Origin: a virus
Strand: one strand, 5' to 3'
DNA length: 31,057 nucleotides
Virus record (IMG/VR): IMGVR_UViG_3300031552_000013
Location: 1 to 31,057 of that record
Position 1 is the stretch's first letter; the number at the start of each line of letters is the position of its first letter. The notes under the pieces are model-generated. The model did not search any database. It saw only the letters and a program-made list of their open reading frames with translations, and was not told the DNA's origin. The translations under genes were made by a program, and so were the position numbers. Below are positions 1-5,502 of this stretch, piece by piece.

Positions 1-143
1 GCTATTATTAGAACAGTTGCTATAGAAAGTATAACTGTTACGATACTAAGTCTTGCTGTTAGTGGAGACTTTAAGAGTTTCTTAACAAAGTTAAGCAATG
101 TCTGTACTTTTTCTAAGATTGCTTCGTTCATAGAAGTGCTCAT
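1..143 (-). CDS. Small membrane protein, C-terminus cut by window edge
   Basis: The reading frame starts at an ATG (141-143), preceded in the leftward direction by AGGAAGGATTAAG, and stays open to base 1, giving about 47 residues. The first 30 residues form a charged, amphipathic stretch (MSTSMNEAILEKVQTLLNFV, then KKLLKSP). A hydrophobic stretch follows (LSIVTVILSIATVLIIA) that looks like a membrane segment running off the window. It starts next to the end of the winged-helix gene, so the two are probably co-transcribed. Function is not known. A small phage membrane protein of the holin or spanin sort is possible, but nothing seen decides this. Confidence 0.6.
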   Translation of the reverse strand, partial: MSTSMNEAILEKVQTLLNFVKKLLKSPLTARLSIVTVILSIATVLII

Positions 144-144
144 C

Positions 145-459
145 TTAATCCTTCCTTTCTTTAGGTTTAAACTTCTTATAGTATACTCTTCCTACTGTTA
201 TTATTTTAATAGTAACAAAACCACTTTCATATCTCTTTATTATAGGTTTTCCTTTTAATAAATTCTTTCCTTCTTTAGTAAGAAAGTAAGTGAACTTATT
301 TGTTCCTTCTATTTTTATATAACCTTCATCCAATAGTTTATTTATGTTCCACCATAGAGAAGGTTGAGAACAGTCTACCATTGGAAGGAGAACCTTTGTT
401 GTATTGTATCCTTCTTGTATAAGGAAGAGGATTAAGTATCGTTGTTTGTATAGGTTCAT
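145..459 (-). CDS. Winged-helix DNA-binding-like protein
   Basis: This 104-residue protein has a pattern typical of a winged-helix domain. Helices cover residues 5-20 and 25-45, with SQPSLWWNINKLLDEGYI as recognition helix and turn. A beta-hairpin wing (IKIEGTNKFTYFLTKEGKNL) ends in the 'LTKEGKxLL' signature common in MarR/PadR-like regulators. The basic C-terminus (KKFKPKERKD) could add DNA contact. It begins just after the stop of the upstream gene, with little spacing and a weak ribosome site, so translation may be coupled. Inference: a small phage transcription regulator. Its target is not visible; the dispersed palindromes and central palindrome clusters are candidates. Confidence 0.65.
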   Translation of the reverse strand: MNLYKQRYLILFLIQEGYNTTKVLLPMVDCSQPSLWWNINKLLDEGYIKIEGTNKFTYFLTKEGKNLLKGKPIIKRYESGFVTIKIITVGRVYYKKFKPKERKD

Positions 460-462
460 ACT

Positions 463-747
463 TTAATCCGAATACTTTATTGAGTTAGATATTCTACCAC
501 CACGCTTTCCAGGAAGAGGCTCTACACAGAAACAGCGGAAACCTTTACTGTCTCTTTCCCTGCGTATAGAACCGCGTTTCTTTATTCTTTTCAATGCCGC
601 TTGTAACTTTGCAGCTTCTTTATGAGAAGGGAATAGAACAGAGTCTCCTATTATCATCTTAGCTGCTGTTCTATGGAATCTATTGTCGTGTACAGCAGGC
701 ATAGGTACGTTGCGCTCTATGCTGAAACATCCTTCGTTCTCGTTCAT
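463..747 (-). CDS. Small conserved phage protein (AKMxxGDS type)
   Basis: The protein has 94 residues with an AAAGGAG site six bases before the ATG. It carries 'RNVPMP ... RTAAKMIIGDSVLF' followed by a helix and 'RGSIRRERDSKGFRCFCVEPLP'. From memory this matches a widespread small phage family whose core reads 'IPxPxxxxxKYPxAKMxxGDSFxV ... FxxRxxxxGxRVWR' (I believe DUF7303; the name needs checking). The function of that family is not established. It lies directly downstream, in the direction of transcription, of the two tRNA-like RNAs, so it probably shares their transcript. Confidence 0.65.
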   Translation of the reverse strand: MNENEGCFSIERNVPMPAVHDNRFHRTAAKMIIGDSVLFPSHKEAAKLQAALKRIKKRGSIRRERDSKGFRCFCVEPLPGKRGGRISNSIKYSD

Positions 748-772
748 TGTTGTCTCCTTTCTCCATTGTTAG

Positions 773-909
773 TGGCACTGGCAGGATTCGAACCTACATA
801 TATGGCATTATATTCTTAGTCTCATATCAAGGATAGACATTTAACTGTACGCATGCTGTACAATCTGAAATGCCAGTTCCTCTGCGTCTACCAGTTCCGC
901 CACAGTGCC
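773..909 (-). tRNA. tRNA-like RNA 1 (class II, Leu-like ends) with aberrant anticodon arm
   Basis: Read leftward, the ends fold as a class II tRNA. A perfect 7-bp acceptor stem pairs GGCACTG (903-909) with CAGTGCC (774-780), and base 773 is discriminator A. The D arm, GCGGAACTGGTAGACGC, is the textbook leucine-type arm. The T arm is GTAGG-TTCGAAT-CCTGC (781-797). The middle is far too long, 137 nt in total against about 85 for tRNA-Leu, and has no standard anticodon loop. GAGGA (878-882) can pair with TCCTT (829-833) as an anticodon stem. Between them sit an inner stem and an apical hairpin TGTAC-AGCATGC-GTACA (846-862). That hairpin has 5-bp/7-nt geometry and a central CAT, but lacks U33. 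A group I intron would be too large for this space. It could be a decayed tRNA, a tRNA with an unknown mini-intron, or a non-decoding tRNA mimic. Confidence 0.6.
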
Positions 910-914
910 ATTTG

Positions 915-1058
915 GAGCATCAGAGGGATTCGAACCCTCGAAGGTAGTGGTGAATCTATTGATCTATAGATTTTATCACCTATCCGATGGACATAGAAGG
1001 TATCAGATCATTTCCTTCTATACCCAACCCGCTTTGACCTCTTGCGGTTATGATGCTC
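915..1058 (-). tRNA. tRNA-like RNA 2 (class II Ser/Tyr-like ends) with extended anticodon and variable arms
   Basis: Leftward, AGCATCA (1051-1057) pairs with TGATGCT (916-922). An extra G1058-C915 pair gives an 8-bp stem, the layout also seen in tRNA-His. The D arm is CCGC-AAGAGGTCAAA-GCGG and the T arm GAGGG-TTCGAAT-CCCTC, preceded by the CTTC typical of long variable arms. In place of an anticodon arm there is a 13-bp hairpin (1014-1026 with 988-1000, including G-U pairs) with a 13-nt loop. A second long hairpin follows (GGTG 949-952/CACC 977-980 and AATCTAT 953-959/ATAGATT 966-972) where the variable arm belongs. It is only a few bases upstream of RNA 1, so the two form a tandem pair. No anticodon can be assigned. 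Confidence 0.55.
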
Positions 1059-1076
1059 TCAGCTAACTCGTAGGAG

Positions 1077-1334
1077 TTAAGCGAAGATAGAGGAAATCCT
1101 CTTGTTCAATTTTGCCACTCTATCCTTTTGTTCTTCGATCGACTTTGGTACTCCCTTGAGTCCCTTCTCCAGCTCAACCACAGTACTTTCAAGTTCATCC
1201 ACTACTGCTGTGAATGACTTCACTGAGTTCTGTACCTTTGTGGCTACTTCTTCAGGTGCAGAAGAGACAGTCGGCACAGGGTTACCCATTGACGTAGTAT
1301 TGGGCTTTTGTGCTCCTATGTTAATATCCGGCAT
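1077..1334 (-). CDS. Small coiled-coil protein with KRISSIF tail
   Basis: The protein has 85 residues and an ACGGAG site five bases before its ATG. The first 30 residues are low in structure and rich in P, T and S. Residues 32-80 form a continuous charged helix (VATKVQNSVKSFTAVVDELE, then STVVELEKGLKGV), probably a coiled coil. It ends in LNKRISSIFA, nearly the same as the tail of the gene at 7142-7396 (MNKRISSLFTQ). Both tails could be a shared docking peptide. It sits just upstream, in transcription order, of the tRNA-like pair. I do not recognise the family. Confidence 0.6.
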   Translation of the reverse strand: MPDINIGAQKPNTTSMGNPVPTVSSAPEEVATKVQNSVKSFTAVVDELESTVVELEKGLKGVPKSIEEQKDRVAKLNKRISSIFA

Positions 1335-1370
1335 ATATACTCCGTTCTTTCTTAAAGATTAAAATACAAA

Positions 1371-1439
1371 ACACAGATGTACGCCTGTCTATTGTTCGGT
1401 TCCCTTACCTACTTTTATATAGACAGACGTCACCTGTGT
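1371..1439 (-). terminator. Long-stem hairpin followed by T-rich run
   Basis: Bases 1371-1392 and 1419-1439 form an inverted repeat of about 20 bp (outer ACACAG/CTGTGT, inner CTGTCTAT/ATAGACAG) with G-U pairs and one small bulge. The loop is about 26 nt. Read leftward, the stem is followed by TTTTGTATTTTAAT. It lies just after the stop of the DUF669-like gene. The best reading is an intrinsic terminator or an mRNA 3'-end stabilising structure. The loop is longer than in most terminators. Confidence 0.5.
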
Positions 1440-1445
1440 CCTTCT

Positions 1446-1844
1446 TTACTTCTTCACGCTCCACTTTGATACTTTGTTGTTCACCTCTCCGTTGTACTCT
1501 TCCAACTTCAGAACGCCCCAAGCTGTCTTGTCAACCCAATCAGATGGATCGCCAGGGTTAGCAGGGTCGATACCGAAAGCCTGCATGAAGTGCTTGATAC
1601 GGAGTTTGGATAAGTACACTGTTTGTTCCTTGTCTCCTTCTTTTGGAAGGATCAGGTTTTCAAACACCGACTTCGATGCGGGATGATCTACTATCTGCAA
1701 ACCGACAAGGAGCATATCTCTTGTCTGGTCGTTGGACTTTTTCATCTGTGCGCTTACGATGCGAAGTTGGTATTCTTCACCACCTGGGACTGTAGTTGGG
1801 TCTTCGACTTGGTCAAGGTGAAGGTCGAGTAAACTTTCTGACAT
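1446..1844 (-). CDS. DUF669-like phage single-strand DNA-binding candidate
   Basis: The 132-residue protein has the plan of DUF669-type phage proteins. There is an opening 'VPGGEEYQLRIVSAQMKKSN' strand, then 'RDMLLVGLQIVDHPASKSVF' and 'ENLILP'. A helix follows that carries LRIKHFMQAFGI, and the C-terminal strand region is 'WGVLKLEEYNGEVNNKVSKW'. This family is often found beside phage recombination genes and is thought to coat single-stranded DNA with an OB-like fold. That role fits the P-loop ATPase and nuclease a little upstream (2451-4830). The ribosome site lies in AAAGAAAGGAGTAAGT before the ATG. The assignment is by pattern only; SSB function is inference. Confidence 0.6.
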   Translation of the reverse strand: MSESLLDLHLDQVEDPTTVPGGEEYQLRIVSAQMKKSNDQTRDMLLVGLQIVDHPASKSVFENLILPKEGDKEQTVYLSKLRIKHFMQAFGIDPANPGDPSDWVDKTAWGVLKLEEYNGEVNNKVSKWSVKK

Positions 1845-1881
1845 TACTTACTCCTTTCTTTCTTGTGTTATGTATAAGGTT

Positions 1882-2076
1882 TTAATACCGTAATCCTAAC
1901 TCTGATATGATTTGTAGAGCTTCTCTCAAATCTGGGTTGGAATCGAACAACTTTTCGAGCTTGTTCATCTTTACGATTTTCTCTTCTGCCTTCCTTCTTT
2001 CTGATTGTAGTCTTTCGACTATCGTAGGAGATCTACTTTCAATTTCACAGAGGGCTTTTTGACAACCGTCTTCCAT
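1882..2076 (-). CDS. Small helical/coiled-coil protein
   Basis: The 64-residue protein follows an AAAGGAG site, and ATGGAAGAC is chosen as start. Residues 15-45 are a charged helix (SPTIVERLQSERRKAEEKIV) leading to 'LEKLFDSNPDLREALQIISE'. Such 'NPDxxxxLxLIxxLG' C-termini occur in many short phage proteins of unknown role found near replication genes. One copy of the dispersed palindrome (2122-2144) lies about 45 bases upstream of its ribosome site, so it is a candidate for control by that element. Confidence 0.6.
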   Translation of the reverse strand: MEDGCQKALCEIESRSPTIVERLQSERRKAEEKIVKMNKLEKLFDSNPDLREALQIISELGLRY

Positions 2077-2121
2077 TCATTACTCCTTTCTTTCTTAGTA
2101 AAGTTATTTTGCTTGTTTGCT

Positions 2122-2144
2122 CTTTGTTCATCCGGTGAACATAG
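2122..2144 (-). repeat. Dispersed 23-bp palindrome, copy 1
   Basis: The core GTTCATCCGGTGAAC (2126-2140) is flanked by CTTT and ATAG. Read leftward it has the family orientation CTAT-core-AAAG. It is one of seven full copies in the window and lies in the leader of the 1882-2076 gene. It could be an operator for a dimeric protein or, in RNA, a 5-bp hairpin. Confidence 0.8.
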
Positions 2145-2151
2145 TGTAATG

Positions 2152-2203
2152 TTGGGTTTGTCCTCCTTTCTATTTTTTCTATAAAACCCAAGGTAACAGG
2201 GTT
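2152..2203 (-). promoter_or_regulatory. Pair of mutually exclusive hairpins in leader
   Basis: TTGGGTTT (2152-2159) can pair with AAACCCAA (2184-2191). The AACCC within the second arm can instead pair with GGGTT just beyond it (near 2199-2203). The two pairings share bases, so only one can form at a time, as in attenuators. Read leftward, the loop of the larger hairpin contains an AAAGGAGG-like ribosome site not followed by any sizeable gene. Regulation is a guess from structure alone. Confidence 0.3.
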
Positions 2204-2233
2204 GGTCGTACCTGCTTCCCTTTCATAGCACGT

Positions 2234-2443
2234 CTACTCAGGGAAGGGGCCCTCAAGCGTCTTCCCATGAGAGATAAAGGATATTATACCTTGAGTAGTT
2301 CTCTTTGAAACATAGGGTACACCATATCTTATTCCTATATTCCAAGCTACTATTAAATCTTTCTCCCAAAGATCTATATGTTCAAGTAGTTTTAAGTGAA
2401 GTGTTCTTTGACTCCACTTATATTTAGGTAGTCTTCTTACCAC
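2234..2443 (-). CDS. Small hypothetical protein
   Basis: The 69-residue frame begins at GTG, with GGAAG about ten bases before it inside the end of the upstream ATPase gene. It contains 'WSQRTLHLKLLEHIDLWEKD' and 'GIRYGVPYVSKRTTQGIISF', a mixed helix-strand pattern with many aromatic residues. I do not recognise it. The tight spacing to the ATPase gene (7 bases) and the lack of any alternative frame support it as real, but a GTG start with a weak site leaves the exact start open. Confidence 0.5.
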   Translation of the reverse strand: MVRRLPKYKWSQRTLHLKLLEHIDLWEKDLIVAWNIGIRYGVPYVSKRTTQGIISFISHGKTLEGPFPE

Positions 2444-2450
2444 GTTGTGG

Positions 2451-3296
2451 TTACTTCCAAGTTATAGGTTTATCTTGTGTATTCAATCCTGCCTTTTCCA
2501 ACAACTTCTTTATATTTGGCTCCTCTATATCCCCCAACTTACCAGACGACATCAGTTGACTACTTGCTTCATACTTTCCAGTGGAGTGTATAAGTAACTC
2601 ATGTATAGGCCCTTGACTGGTTTCCTTTTTACTTACTACATATTTTTCACTAAACAACTTAGGTATTTTGCTTCTTAGTCTTTTGTATGTGTCTAACACA
2701 GCAGTAACTTTTCCTGTTACTTCGTCTTCTACTAATAGTAGATGTGCAGTGTATATAAAGTCACAGCCTTGTGATGATGTTATCTTAATCATGTCCATTA
2801 CCATATTATACATAGGTATATAGTCTTGTATTTCTAAGTTACCTGTAAATATTTTTCCCCCAAGTTCATAATTCCTCTTCCCGCCTTTCTTCCTTGATAT
2901 ATAATTAGACATAGCTTCAAGCCAACTTGTTCCACTGTCTATAACATAAGTACCAAACAACGAAAGGAATCCAGACTTGCAGTCTTCTTGCCACTGCCTT
3001 TCCCACCTTTGATACTCAGAAGGATTTTGTGAGTTCTCATTCCAAAAAGGTCTTACTTTTAACTTACTCTCAGCCCGAAGTTGTTTAAGAACAGGATCAG
3101 ATTCTAAGAGTAACCCTCCTCTTGGGTCGAACATATCTATTAAGATAGGTAACCTACCGGTACAGGCACACCTTGTTTTTCCTGAGCCAAATATACCCAT
3201 GAGTAAACAAGAGAAATAAGTCTGTTCACCCATAAGTTCCTTGTACTTTTGTTCTATCTCTGTTATTTGTTTCTTTACTTCTAAGATTTCTTGCAT
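2451..3296 (-). CDS. P-loop ATPase, AAA_24/Sak4-like recombinase candidate
   Basis: The 281-residue protein follows a GAGGAGG site. Walker A is GIFGSGKT at residues 34-41, and a Walker B-like strand is FGTYVIDS with Asp120. 'SSQGCDFIYTAHLLLVEDE' is the sensor-type strand with the conserved T-x-H seen in phage AAA_24 proteins. These proteins include Sak4-type RecA-like annealases and generic phage nucleotide-binding proteins. Next to it are a Cas4/RecB-like nuclease (3847-4830) and a DUF669-like protein, so a recombination or replication-repair set is likely. It overlaps the end of the upstream 93-residue gene by 16 bases. The P-loop ATPase assignment is firm; the recombinase role is inferred. 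Confidence 0.75.
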   Translation of the reverse strand: MQEILEVKKQITEIEQKYKELMGEQTYFSCLLMGIFGSGKTRCACTGRLPILIDMFDPRGGLLLESDPVLKQLRAESKLKVRPFWNENSQNPSEYQRWERQWQEDCKSGFLSLFGTYVIDSGTSWLEAMSNYISRKKGGKRNYELGGKIFTGNLEIQDYIPMYNMVMDMIKITSSQGCDFIYTAHLLLVEDEVTGKVTAVLDTYKRLRSKIPKLFSEKYVVSKKETSQGPIHELLIHSTGKYEASSQLMSSGKLGDIEEPNIKKLLEKAGLNTQDKPITWK

Positions 3297-3562
3297 CTTT
3301 TTTCCTCCTCTTCTTGTAAAGCAATATAAGCTGCGTGTCCCATAGATAACGAAAGTCTTCTACGTTTTATACCAGCAGGTAATTGTTTAGATTCATTTGG
3401 AAAGTCTCGTAACATCATATCGTATAGACAGCATAATTCTATTGAGACGATCAATTTGTTCTTTTCTTTTATTACTAAATAACCTTCTTCTATAAATGCT
3501 TGTATTTTACTTTCAACTGTTTCATAGATATACGTATATCTACCCTTTTTGTTCTTACTCAT
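3281..3562 (-). CDS. Small hypothetical protein in recombination cluster
   Basis: The protein has 93 residues with a GGAAGAAGG ribosome site before ATG. Residues 8-45 alternate helix and strand ('YETVESKIQAFIEEGYLVIK'), and 'KEKNKLIVSIELCCLYDMML' follows. The end is charged (LQEEEEKRCKKS) and overlaps the start of the ATPase gene, so the two are probably translationally coupled. No family is recognised. The 'IEEGYLVIKEKNKLIVS' part resembles the wing of a winged-helix fold, but that is weak. Confidence 0.55.
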   Translation of the reverse strand: MSKNKKGRYTYIYETVESKIQAFIEEGYLVIKEKNKLIVSIELCCLYDMMLRDFPNESKQLPAGIKRRRLSLSMGHAAYIALQEEEEKRCKKS

Positions 3563-3563
3563 A

Positions 3564-3893
3564 TTAAATACCTTCTTCCTTTCTCATCTCTGCTATTCGT
3601 TCCTGCAGAGTTTTCTCTGTCTTAACTATCTCCTTCTTTTCCTTTTCTTTTTCATTAGTATCATCAGGCTCTTGACCATCAGGCATAGTAACACCAGTCC
3701 CTTCAAACTGAAACTGTGCTTGCTTCAACACCTTTAACAAAGCAGGAGTAGGATCTTCATACCTACCTCTTATCTTCCAGTCCTTATCCCTACCTAACAC
3801 AGTAAGTAGAACCTGTCCCTTTCCCTGCTTCTCAAGTACTTTAACCTTATAAGAGCCCCTTACTCTTTTCACTGTTATCAACTCGTACTTCAC
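3564..3893 (-). CDS. Hypothetical protein with charged C-terminal tail
   Basis: The 109-residue frame begins at GTG, with GGAGG ten bases upstream, inside the last 47 bases of the nuclease gene. Residues 1-50 form a strand-rich domain ('VKRVRGSYKVKVLEKQGKGQ', then 'VLLTVLGRDKDWKIRGRY'), followed by a helix. Residues 75-109 are a highly charged tail (EKEKEKKEIVKTEKTLQERI). The 47-base overlap is long for this genome, but both frames have good signals. Function is unknown. Its place between nuclease and ATPase suggests an accessory of that set. Confidence 0.55.
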   Translation of the reverse strand: MKYELITVKRVRGSYKVKVLEKQGKGQVLLTVLGRDKDWKIRGRYEDPTPALLKVLKQAQFQFEGTGVTMPDGQEPDDTNEKEKEKKEIVKTEKTLQERIAEMRKEEGI

Positions 3894-4830
3894 TGTTTAT
3901 ACCTCCTTCTGTTTTTAGCTCCACTTTATTCCCAGTATTCCTCGGGTCCCACTTTTCTATCTTAAACCCCATAGGAACGGTTCCAACTTTCTGCAGAGGA
4001 TTATGCCAAGCATGGCAGATGTCAAAGTAAGGACACATTCTATTATACTGTATACAAGACTCAGTTCTTCTTATAAAAGAGTGCATGAACTTATCGTTTT
4101 CTGATTCATGGGAAAGCCTGTCAAGGTCTTTCTCTATACAATCAAACCAATAGTTTGCATCGTATAACCACTCCTCCAGATGTTCTAAACTTTTTACACA
4201 ATGTACTCTTATATGTCCTGGTTCCTTTTTTAAAACAGTAACATCTACTATTACACCGTATACTTCTTTCAGATCGTAGAAGGAATATAGGAAGTGAGTA
4301 TATACGTCTATTTGAAACTTCATCATATATTGATCCTGAAGATATGACCAAGTAGCTCCTGCTGTCTTTGTTTCTAAGGAGAAGACACCTCTATCTCCTC
4401 TCATGATACTGTCCATGTTACCGTGTAGAGTACGACCGTTACCAATAGGCACTGCTATTCCTATCTCTGTGTATAGAACAATAAAGTTGTCGTCTTTATA
4501 CTGGTTTACATAGGTAAGGAAAGCTGCTTCAGTTCCTATAGGATTCTTTCCTCTGAAGTCTGCATCGGTATCAGGTGAGTATGTTTTCCTATACTCTTCT
4601 AAGAAAGTTTGGTATGCAAGTTGGCAGGATTCGAGGCTATAACCTTTTGTGAACAGAACATCTTTTCCTTTGTGAAAGGCTCGTCCGTATACGAGATTGT
4701 GGTTCTCGCCTTCCCTGCGGAGGTTCATTATAAACTCAAGGAAGTATAATCTTTCACAGGTCATATACTTTTGGATTTTTGTAGCGTCTTGTATTTTGTA
4801 TAGTTCTTCTGATAGGTTTAACTGCTGCAT
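3847..4830 (-). CDS. PD-(D/E)XK nuclease, Cas4/RecB-like, with Fe-S cysteines
   Basis: The start is placed at the ATG at 4830, which has AGGAGAAAAATAAA in front; an upstream ATG at 4941 lacks a site. This gives 327 residues. The PDDEXK_1 motifs are clear: 'YGRAFHKG' (His53), 'LHGNMDSI' (Asp140), 'FSLETKT' (Glu153 and Lys155) and 'MKFQIDVYTHFLY' (Gln173 region). Cys25 in 'YMTCERLYFL' plus Cys259, Cys266 and Cys272 in 'ESCIQYNRMCPYFDIC' give the one-plus-three layout of the 4Fe-4S cluster of Cas4 and AddB-type enzymes. It probably degrades or trims DNA ends for recombination with the neighbouring ATPase and DUF669-like protein. The frame continues past the start of the next gene. Confidence 0.8.
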   Translation of the reverse strand: MQQLNLSEELYKIQDATKIQKYMTCERLYFLEFIMNLRREGENHNLVYGRAFHKGKDVLFTKGYSLESCQLAYQTFLEEYRKTYSPDTDADFRGKNPIGTEAAFLTYVNQYKDDNFIVLYTEIGIAVPIGNGRTLHGNMDSIMRGDRGVFSLETKTAGATWSYLQDQYMMKFQIDVYTHFLYSFYDLKEVYGVIVDVTVLKKEPGHIRVHCVKSLEHLEEWLYDANYWFDCIEKDLDRLSHESENDKFMHSFIRRTESCIQYNRMCPYFDICHAWHNPLQKVGTVPMGFKIEKWDPRNTGNKVELKTEGGINSEVRVDNSEKSKGLL

Positions 4831-4831
4831 T

Positions 4832-5047
4832 TTATTTTTCTCCTGTGTATATAGACTTTGATTCTTTATTATTTTCTTTCCAACTTCTGAACATCTGTTC
4901 CAACAACAACTGTATCTTGATACTAATTTCTTCCTCAGCATAGGTGAAAATGCGTCTATGACTCATTCCAACTAAGGAACTAAGTATACCCTTTAATCTA
5001 TAAATAGCAAAGTTCCTTTCCCGTGCCCAACGCTTTGCAGTGTACAT
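4832..5047 (-). CDS. Small basic helical protein
   Basis: The site AAAGGAGG is followed by ATG-ACT-ATG. The second ATG (5047) has the better spacing and gives 71 residues; the first (5053) is only a base or so from the site. The protein is rich in basic residues ('YTAKRWARERNFAIYRLKGI') and in a long helix ('ISIKIQLLLEQMFRSWKENN'). Its stop almost touches the nuclease start, so coupling is likely. 'AKRWARERNFAIYRLKG' looks like a short DNA-binding helix-turn-helix of the kind found in small phage proteins, but no family is assigned. Confidence 0.55.
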   Translation of the reverse strand: MYTAKRWARERNFAIYRLKGILSSLVGMSHRRIFTYAEEEISIKIQLLLEQMFRSWKENNKESKSIYTGEK

Positions 5048-5049
5048 AG

Positions 5050-5358
5050 TCATACCTCCTTTATCATCCGTGGAGTTAACCTTCTTTTCAAATACTTCCC
5101 ATCTTTAAACAGGAGTAAGTTAAGAGGAAGATTAAGATGTCCTATGATCCAGCCTACGATACAATTAAGGCTGGCAAGAGAAGTTACCAGAATATAATCT
5201 CCCTCTTCAGCTTGTTTAAGTTTGTCTACTACCTCTCGGTAGTTCTTGTTTGCATCATAGGAAGCGACAGTTCCAGTGGTTAGGAAGATAAGTTCTCCTA
5301 TCTTCTTAGCCTCTGAGTAGTCGTGTCCACTGTCGTTTATGACAAATACTTTTGGCAT
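5050..5358 (-). CDS. Conserved small phage protein (NDSGHDYS family)
   Basis: The ATG at 5358 is chosen because the protein core starts there (MPKVFVINDSGHDYSEAKKI), giving 102 residues. An upstream in-frame ATG (5460) would read through a terminator-like hairpin. Several AAGG repeats lie ahead of the start, the nearest being AAAGGT about six bases away. The strand-helix plan with 'NDSGHDYS', 'GDYILVTSLASLNCIVGWII' and 'LNLLLFKDGKYLKR' is one I know from many phage genomes near replication genes, where its role is undescribed. It could be a Rossmann-like small domain. A frame read through the tract of AAAAGG repeats is not coding in my view. Confidence 0.65.
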   Translation of the reverse strand: MPKVFVINDSGHDYSEAKKIGELIFLTTGTVASYDANKNYREVVDKLKQAEEGDYILVTSLASLNCIVGWIIGHLNLPLNLLLFKDGKYLKRRLTPRMIKEV

Positions 5359-5399
5359 TTGTTTACCTTTTGTTTTCCTTTTCCTTTTCCTTTTGTTTA

Positions 5400-5486
5400 G
5401 AAAAAAGTACTGGTGCTTTCTTTCTATCTGTGGATAAGGAAAGGGAGTGTCCTTTTGCAACCTATAGAGGTACTTACACCAGTACT
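5400..5486 (-). terminator. Terminator with a large nested-hairpin loop
   Basis: A perfect 10-bp inverted repeat, AGTACTGGTG (5406-5415) with CACCAGTACT (5477-5486), is followed leftward by TTTTTT. It lies just past the stop of the 5503-5928 gene. The 61-nt interior is not random: leftward it contains ACCT-CTAT-AGGT and AAAGG-ACACTC-CCTTT hairpins. The whole therefore resembles a multi-branched RNA closed by the terminator stem. It could be a plain terminator or a structured RNA with a regulatory role. Confidence 0.6.
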
Positions 5487-5502
5487 ATTAACCGAAGAGA
5501 AC

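Noticed and set aside
773-1058. Group I or group II introns inside the tRNA-like RNAs
   Set aside because: The extra sequence is about 50-60 nt per RNA, far below the size of any self-splicing intron core.
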